The notes below the pieces were generated by a model. The model was given only the letters and a program-made list of their open reading frames with translations. It was not told the DNA's origin and made no database searches. Shown piece by piece: positions 53,201 to 62,200 of a stretch of 64,000 bases of DNA. Both the position numbers and the translations under genes were made by a program. Source of the DNA: Asterias amurensis (Eukaryota; Echinodermata; Asteroidea; Forcipulatida; Asteriidae); contig NC_092661.1 in NCBI RefSeq assembly GCF_032118995.1, forward strand, positions 7,316,494-7,380,493. Direction: 5' to 3'. The first letter of the stretch is position 1. Each line of letters begins with the position of its first letter.

Positions 53201-56200
53201 TACTAGAGCTGGGATGATATTAGCATCAATGACGGACTGTTGTACGTAGAAAAATACACGTTAAATAATATACACTATACAGTCGACTCCCGTTAATACG
53301 AGGTCCGCCAGACTGGCCCATTTTCCTCGTATTATCCGAACCTCGTCTTAAACGCAGCGCGCTAAATATAGATACACACGTCATCATTGTGCATGCACAC
53401 AACACATGTACGTGCGTGACATAATGGCTGCACGTGTGTACACAGATGCATGGCGGAGCTGCAATTGACTACTGTGTGCATAGAGTAGTGTGTGATGTAC
53501 TGCACAAACAAGCACAAACTTAGGCTAATAAAACTGTATTAATTAAGTTAGTTTAGTTTTAAATTCAATTTTAAAATCAATTTACATTTTACGTGATTAA
53601 AAAATTAGTGAGATTTTAACTTGCGTTACTGTTTTGTAAAGTTTCCGATCCCGTGCAAAACTTTGGTCCCAGGCAGTTTATTGCCAATAATTAGAGTCTT
53701 GGTTTTCATCGGTAACCACCCGTTCAATGCTTGATGGTTCATTGCTAACGCGAGATACCAGGGAAAATCTTGCTGCTGCAATGCATATTGCACACATTGT
53801 GAAAAATTCAGCATGTAGCAGTCAATAAAATAAAAGTTGGATTTTCATTGGTAACCAACAGTGAAATGATTGATGGTCCATTGCTAACGCGAGATACCAG
53901 GAAAGATCTTTCTGTTCCGTGTCATATAGCTCACGCATGTGTGTGCACATGAAATACACCTAGTCGCAGCTAGCAGTTAACTAAAAATGGAATCTTGATT
54001 TTCATTGGTAAACACCTGTGTCATGTTAAATGGTTCATTGCCAATGTGAGATACCAGGTAAAACAACCTTGCTTGCCGACTCGTGACTCCCGGTTTCGGA
54101 TTAGTGTTGCTATTGGAAGCGTCCAGTTAACACCTCTATTGTGTGTCTTAAAAGCCACAAATAACTTTACAGTCTGTACAGGTATTTCCTTTGTTGGTTT
54201 TTGTATTGTTCTTGTTATAACCGTGTTCTCGCTACTACCATGCTCGTATAATCCATATTTTAATGCATTGAAACACGCATGGGGCAGTTCGGGACCTGCA
54301 AAAAACTCGTATTAACCGGAACCTCATAATATGCGAGCTCGTAATAACGGGAGTCGACTGTAGTAGGGTTATATTGTTGTACTCCCATTAAACACAATGT
54401 AAGCTGACCGAGGCTTCTTCTTCTTCTTCCTATACGAGTACAAGCCTCACGTGTCAGTAATATCAAACTATGAAGTGCAAAAGTAAGCAGGCCGCGGGAA
54501 CATGTCGGTAAAAAAGCTCACAGAAATACCTGAAATAAGGTGTATTTATACAGATGCAGGTAGGCTGCTGGTGCAAGTAAAAGAAAAACTGCGGCTGTAA
54601 GGAAAAACAGTCTGGTTCCATATACTATCAGTGTTTCTTCCATTTGTCCAAATATTAAACATTATTGATTCTTTCTGTCCTGGGTGTTTACCATAATATT
54701 GCTGACGAAATGCCAAAAGAAACTGGAAAGCAGCCTCTTTATATTTTAACAGCGGCTATATTTAGATGGAAATTTGCATTAGGGATACAAAATATTAACT
54801 TGAACAACGCCTCTTTCTATAAAGTATTATAACACACCTCTTGCTTGTTCTGTATTCTTGTTGGCTGAAATACGGTCACGTGGGATGAACTAATATAGTC
54901 TAGTGATCGCGCGCGCGTGTTTGCGGGAACTAGTTCCCGAGCGGGCACTAGTCTTTGAAAATAGTGCCCGGTAACAGCGCCCTCTCTTGACTTGAACCAT
55001 GAACAGGAACTACAAAACTTCCTTTCTTTTCCAGATTTCTGTTCCTATTTCACATTTATGACCGAGCTGTGTTATAAAACACATATTGACTGGCATAATT
55101 CGGTAACTGTGAGTGACCAGAAGAGGGGCCTATAGGTCGCTCTTCCGGACACTCAAAGTCCCTCGGGGGAATAGACGTACACTAGTTACCTCATTGCCAG
55201 TCAATATGTGTATAATATTATGCGATGTTGTTGACTATTTACCTGTATCTGTTGTCTATTTCCAGCGGTGATATTTGAGATAGTCCAGCAAGCTTCTTTC
55301 CTAATAGATTCCTTAGGGCTACTCAGTAGGTGCATGAGGTACGGTAGAGCTGAACAATTCAGGATTATCTGCAATTACATACCCACAGTAAAGCAATAGT
55401 TAACCCTCCAACTGTCTGACCAGTCAATATAATCAGCATCGATTTAATACCAGCTTGCATTATGATATCTTGTTTTAATTAATGAGTAAAATGCACTTTC
55501 TTTCTCTACTGTACTTGTATTTTGGAATCAACTTAAACAAGTTTGTGGCAGTGAAATACCTAATTTGTCAGTTAGTTGTTATCCAATAATAAGTCCTACC
55601 TGTGTTTGAATGTCATCTCCTGTGACGATATTTCCTACAGCTCTGAGGGCAGCAGATACAACACTCTGAGACGCATTCCTGTTTCACCAAACAACAAAAT
55701 GCAATATTTAATGAGTACCTCACATGGAAGGCCATGTCCAAATTGGCTACGGGTATGGCTAGATCACTATATCATTAGGCTTAAAAAAAAATATATGTTG
55801 GATTACCCTTTCACCCCATTTTTTGCTTGGGTCGGTCGGTCGGATTTATTTCCTTTTTTTTTCTTTTTCCAGATGTCAAAGAACGCCCAAAACTGCATAA
55901 ACATTTCATGAAAGATCAAGTTGTCAAGCAAGCAAGGTATTAATCATCTTATACATCTCGCTTCAATTGCTGTTTTTGCGTCTTTATTTTGGCAAATTCC
56001 TTCAAAAACAATTTCCAAGAGTCATTTCAATCACCGTGTTTTTCGTCCGTTCAATAAATGAGCGATACCATATACATGTAAAGGCATTACTGGCAACAGT
56101 GCCCTCTGCTGTTCAATGGAGTGTTAGACTGGTTCCTTGTGAAAGCATGACGTCGGATAAACGGGCGTGTGGTTTGATATGTGACACAGGCTCACCCTAT

Positions 56201-59200
56201 ATCCGTGCGTGTGAGGGAAATCGATCTACATTTTGTACGTTGCGTTTTTGTGAACGTTGAAACCACGACTGTTGCACTGGATAATTATTACTGTCGACCG
56301 TTAGTAGTCGGCCAAAAACTAATATTTGTATCAAATTTACCATTTTGAAAGCATAAAATATTCATAAAATCAAAATTCGGAAGTAAAAAAAGAGAAAAAC
56401 AAAATGAAAAAAAAAAAAAATATTTAAAAAAACGCAACCAAGATTTTTCTACTTTTACGGTCGGACGGGATAGGGCAATCCAACAGGCCATATGGATTGA
56501 AGTACATTCTAAGATGACCTTTAGCAACATTATTAGCAACAGTTGTAGCCGTAGCTGGCAATTGGATATAGCCTAAATTATGTACCTCCTCTAGATTTGA
56601 TACAAGGCCCAATTTGATAAAGCTGCTGAAGCAGCAATTATTGCTTATAAATTTCCAGCTGTATGATGTTTCACGGAGGAAGCGATTGCCTCCATGCCCC
56701 TTGGTCAATGCCTTGGTGCCCCTTGAAATGCTATGTAGAAACTTACAATTTCCTTAATGGGTGCCCTTGCCCTTTCAAAAACGGAGCATACAGGTCTGTG
56801 GTATGGTGTAGGATAAGGGTTATCATTTACTTTGGGGTGGGGGGTGGGTGGGTTTGAGATGACTTACATGAGTAGCTCTACTAGTCTCCTGCATACTCCA
56901 CTGTCTATGACAGCTTGAATCTTCTCATTAGGACCATCAGACAGATACGATAAAGCCCAACAAGCATCTGCTAATACATCTTGATCATTATGGAATAATA
57001 GACGGGATAATACTGGTAGGCAGGTCTTTACCTAAACATTCAAACAAAGAGATAAGAGAAACAACCAGTCATTTCATGTCATAAACCAAACCCTAAAAGC
57101 GCTGATCGGCAACAGGTGGTGTCTCTCTGCCAACACAATCATGGAACAAAAAAAGCTGCTTGGCTTTGCCATGTAGTACGCCAGGGTGGTCTTGCAGCAG
57201 CAGTGCTTGATGGAACTTCACTTGGACACCGTTGGAAGACCCAAACTCCGCTGGATCAACAGAATCACCAGGGTGGAGTAGCCTCAGCGTGGCTGAACTA
57301 TTTGCGTCGACCCTACAGCTATGCAAAATCATCCCTGCACCAGCTATATAATAATAATAATAATTTGGGGGGCTAATCATCCTTACTCGCAGCTAAGAGC
57401 TGAATTGCGAATGACGCGGCTACAACGTGTTCGAGAAGCTGGCATGCAAGGGCGCCTATGGCTGCCAGCCACATCAACCCATTATGACCAAGGAGCACAG
57501 CCAAAGATCAAAAGCGTTTTATTTTTTTCCCGAGGGAGGAAAACCGTATGATATGGAAAACCCTTGTGGCACACAAGAGAACCAACGCACAACTCAACTC
57601 ACATATGGCCCCGGCCGGGAATCGAACCGGGGTCACCTTGGTGAGAGGCGGGGTCACCTTGGTGAGAGGCGAGCACTTTATGCACAAGCCAACCATGCCA
57701 CCCAAAATTAACCCCAGAGGGTTTTTAAGTCAACAGGCAGAGTAGCCTACGACGATCGATTGATGTTATGTCCCAGTGACTAAGGTTATCAGACTCAAGT
57801 TCTGATAGCCGAGTCATTGGAGTGTGGGTTTTATCCCTGCTGTGACACTTAAAGGGAAGGTACACGTTTGGTAGTTACTCAAAACAAATATTAACTTAAA
57901 AACTGACTTGGTAATGAGCACTGGAGAGCTGTTGATAGTATAACACATTGTGAGAAACAACGAAGAAATGCAGTTTTTGAGAAAGAGGTAATTTCTCACT
58001 AAAATAATAAAAAGACTTCTAGCTAGAAGTCTTTTATTTTTATGTGAAAGCACACAAATTCGTCCAACAAGGTTTTATTTTTCTTTCATAATTTTCTCGC
58101 AACTTCGATGACCGATTGAGCCTCAATTTTCACAGGCTTGTTATTTTATGCTTGTGATGGGATACACCAAGTGAGCAGACTGGTTTTTGACAATTCCTAA
58201 ACGTGTACCTTCCCGTTAATAATAATAATAAAAATAACTATTTTTTATATATCACTTCATCTACAGACGCTCATTATTATTCATTTCCAGAAATCTCCTT
58301 GTAAGGGTTTATAAGGTGCTGCGGCGCAGTAAGCAGCCACTTACAGAAACATGAGGCATTCCCCTTTCTTAGTGATACCTGTAAGTGTAACTGGGTTCTT
58401 TTAAGAGCATTACATAAAGCATGGAACCTACAGCTTTTTATCCCATTTGAAGTACACAAATATGGTTATGTGACTCAAGGACACATGGAGTGTATCTAGC
58501 GTCAAATACACAAACAAGATTTGACCTTTTTGACAGTAGAAAGAAAAATCACAGGCATATTACTCAGGTGGGATTTGAACCTACGACCTTTGCATTATAG
58601 AGCAGGGTTGTCACACCAACTCGACCACCGAGATTGCTCGGTAGCTAGAGGAAGTTTGAATCCTATATTTTAACAGTGTGTACTACTTCGATTTAATAGA
58701 TATTTAATTTGCATCAGAGGAAAGAATAATCGTTTTGGTTTTAACTGATGAGAATACTGTGCTTACACTGGACTGTGTATGCAGTGCCTACACACATCGT
58801 TGTGTAAGTCTAAAAACAAAAATATCTCTGTTGCAAACAACATATAGAAATAAATACTTACCTTATCAAAGGTTGGTGGTGGGTTCTTTCCTCTACATAA
58901 ATTGGACAAGGCCCATACAGCATTCCTTGTCATCGATAATTTGTTGGATTTTGCAAGTAATCTGTAACAAGTGAAAATGATTTGAAATGTACATACATTC
59001 ATGAACAAAGAACTCCAGAGTAATATTGCTGGCAGCGGCACTGGACATGTTTGGTAATGTCAAAGACCAGTATTCACACTTGGTGTAGCCCAACAATTTA
59101 TGAAAAAACAAAGCTGTGTAAATTTGGGTAATTACATACCATGTCCAGGGGTAGATTTCACAAAGAGTAAAGACTGGTCTTATCTCTAGAAATGTCGAGT

Positions 59201-62200
59201 TACTCATCCTAACTTAGGACTAGCCGCACTTTTTGAACATCTACTAGGACTAGTCCCAAGTCATTACTCTTTGTGAAACCGACTCTAGTGCCTTTAAGAG
59301 AACACACTGAGCTTAAAAATTCCGTCCAAAACACAAACTACAGGCCTTGACTTATTATACAAATAATAATAGCCAGTTTTTATTTAGCCCTTTTCACACC
59401 CGAGGGCTTCTCAAAGCTCTTCCAACATTATTACCCCTGGTCACAGGGCCTTAATCATTCCTTAAACCATCTCAGCTCCCTGGGGAGTATGCAGCCTGTG
59501 CAACAATTATTTGCGACTAAATTATTACTCAGCTAAACCATTCACAAGAACAATCTCTCCCCTTACAGTTACCCATTTACCCCTGGGTGCATAAAGGATG
59601 GGGGAAAACAGGCACTCTGAGCTGCCTGCAAGCAGACTGGTGCTGTGGGAACCGTCTCATGGGGTGAAGCTAAGGGGAAGACAGAGGTTGAGCTATGTCA
59701 GTGTCTTGATGAGAGATGCTGGGGAAGAGACCACTACAGAGTTGGTTGCCTGCATAAAGGACAGGGAAAACAGGAACTCTGAGCTGCCTGCAAGCAGACT
59801 GGTGCTGTGGGAACTGTCTCATGGGGTGAAGCTAAGGGGAAGACAGAGGTTGAGCTATGTCAGTGTCTTGATGAGAGATGCTGGGGAAGCGACCACTACA
59901 GAGTTGGCTGCCTGCATAAAGGACAGGGAAAACAGGAACTCTGAGCTGCCTGCAAGCAGACTGGTGCTGTGGGAACCGTCTCATGGGGTGAAGCTAAGGG
60001 AAAGACAGAGGTTGAGCTATGTCAGTGTCTTGATGAGAGATGCTGGGACAGAGACCATAACAAAGTTTGCTGCCTGCAAAAAGGACAGGGAAGATTGAAG
60101 ATGCCGCCGGGGATCCCCATCCACGGGATGCCACCTGTGGGCGACATGATTATGAATCTAATTATTGTACCCTTCTGTCCTCCCTTTGGTTTCATTGATT
60201 CACTAATCTAAACCAGACACCATCTTTAATAGATTCATACTTACTGTAATAATGGCATGATGATTCCACTATCAATAACAAAGTCTCTGCAGTCTGGACT
60301 ATCTCCTGCAATGTTACCAAGAGCCCATACAGCCTGTACAAAAACATAATCAAATATAGGGTTACAGACAAATGTATCATTATAAAAAAGGTATACTGAC
60401 CAGAAACTTGTGTTTGACCATGACATAAGGTACTGCATGAAACAGTGTCAGATCTCTCATGTTCTGTACTAGTGTCAAATTTGTCAACTCAGCTTGCGTT
60501 TTTATTTTTGACACCTTCAAAAATTGTGCGCATGCATACATTTGTACACACTGGACAGTAAAAAAAACTTGCGGGGGACTCAAAAGTTTTGGTTGACCTC
60601 ATCAGGCTAGTGAGTGAAAACAAAACAACGGGAAACCCTAACTCACCTGTTCTTGAACATCTTCAAAGTCTGAGTTGAGCAACTGGATAAACAATGGGAC
60701 AGCTCCAGCCTCTATAACACAGCGTGTCTGTAGGGACGTACCTGATGCTATATTAGTTAGAACCCATGCAGCTTCAAACTAGATAAAATAACAACACAAA
60801 ACAATGGTTACCAAATCGAACATTAAAGCCATTGGACCCTTTCGGTAAACAGTATTGTCCAAGGCCCACACTTCGTGTATCACAACTTCTATATCAAATA
60901 ACAAACCTGTGAAAATTTAGGCTCAATCGGTCATCGGAGTCGGGAGAAAACAACGGAAAAACCCACCCTTGTTTCCGCGCGTTTCGCCGTGTCATGACAT
61001 GTGTTTAAAATAAATCCGTAATTCTCGTTAACGAGAATTTATATTGTTTTGCTGTTTTTTTAAAAAGTAAAGCATTTCATGGAATAATATTTCAAGAAAA
61101 GTCTTTCACCATTGCCTTCTGTAAACCCTGTAAGTGATTTGTAAATCTGTGAACTTTTTTTTTTTCCTGAACCAAAAGGGTCCAATGGCTTTAAACGGAA
61201 TTTCACACACATTGGAGACATTGTTACGCAAGGTTTCTGGAGACACACCTTTGTACTAACATTGATTGTGTAGTGCAAAGCATAAACTTACATTCCAAGA
61301 ATAACGGGTTTATACACGTAGAGCAATACAAATTTACCCAGTCTGTTTCCCCTGTGGGATATCACTTTATATCTGAAATCCGAATTACATTCTCTTACAC
61401 CTCAAGGATATCCTTTATTAATAATTTAGGGCTAAATAAATATCTCAGTTGGTAGAGCACCAAATTAACACAGAGGTCACAGGTTCAAATCTGGTTCTAG
61501 TAAATTTTTCTTTGTTCAACCCACATACATGTAGATACTTCAAAACCCAGACTTGAGAAATGAACCAAAATGTCGAACATTGCTAAAAAATAACAAACAA
61601 TAACATAAACCAATGGCAAGACACTGGGTGGTAGTGACCCCACAATAGAGAGATCCAGTAGGCTCTGCCCACGACGCACGTGTGAGCAAGAACACGCATG
61701 TCGGACCTTAGTGTCGGACCTTCGTTGCGTTGTGGTTGCGTTGTGATGGGGCGGAGCTTAATGGATCGGTCTATTCAGGAACTAGCACACATGTACTAGT
61801 AATATTAGTGACAACCTTGAGACAGTGTTTTGGCCAATCAACAAGGCATGTTATAAACATCTTGTGTGTTTTTTGCCACCCCTAATCATTTGGTACTTAC
61901 TTGTAGCGTGCTGTTGCTATCATTTTGTAGAAACTCAACAAATCTTGGTACAATTCCTGTGTGAATGACTTCATCTATGGGTGGATTGGGTTCTGTCAAT
62001 CAAGCAGTTATTTAAAGTAATAATAAATAATACTAATAGTCGCTCACTGATGCTAAAGGGGCTTTAACATACAATATTTTCCTGCAAGGTATTGCACGGG
62101 TTAGCAGGGAAAATTTGCCTGTGAGCGTGTGTACTCCACGTTACTAAGCCATTCTTTGCTTTACACATCTAGCCCAGAAATTTGGCGCTTGCCCGTAAAC

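Noticed and set aside
59598..60098. A host gene encoding a 54-residue repeat protein
   Set aside because: The unit resembles a LINE tail, lies antisense in an intron, and has no promoter, splice or conservation evidence; kept as a repeat, with the open frame noted as a finding.
61441..61500. Functional tRNA gene
   Set aside because: A and B boxes are good but the acceptor and T stems do not pair properly.
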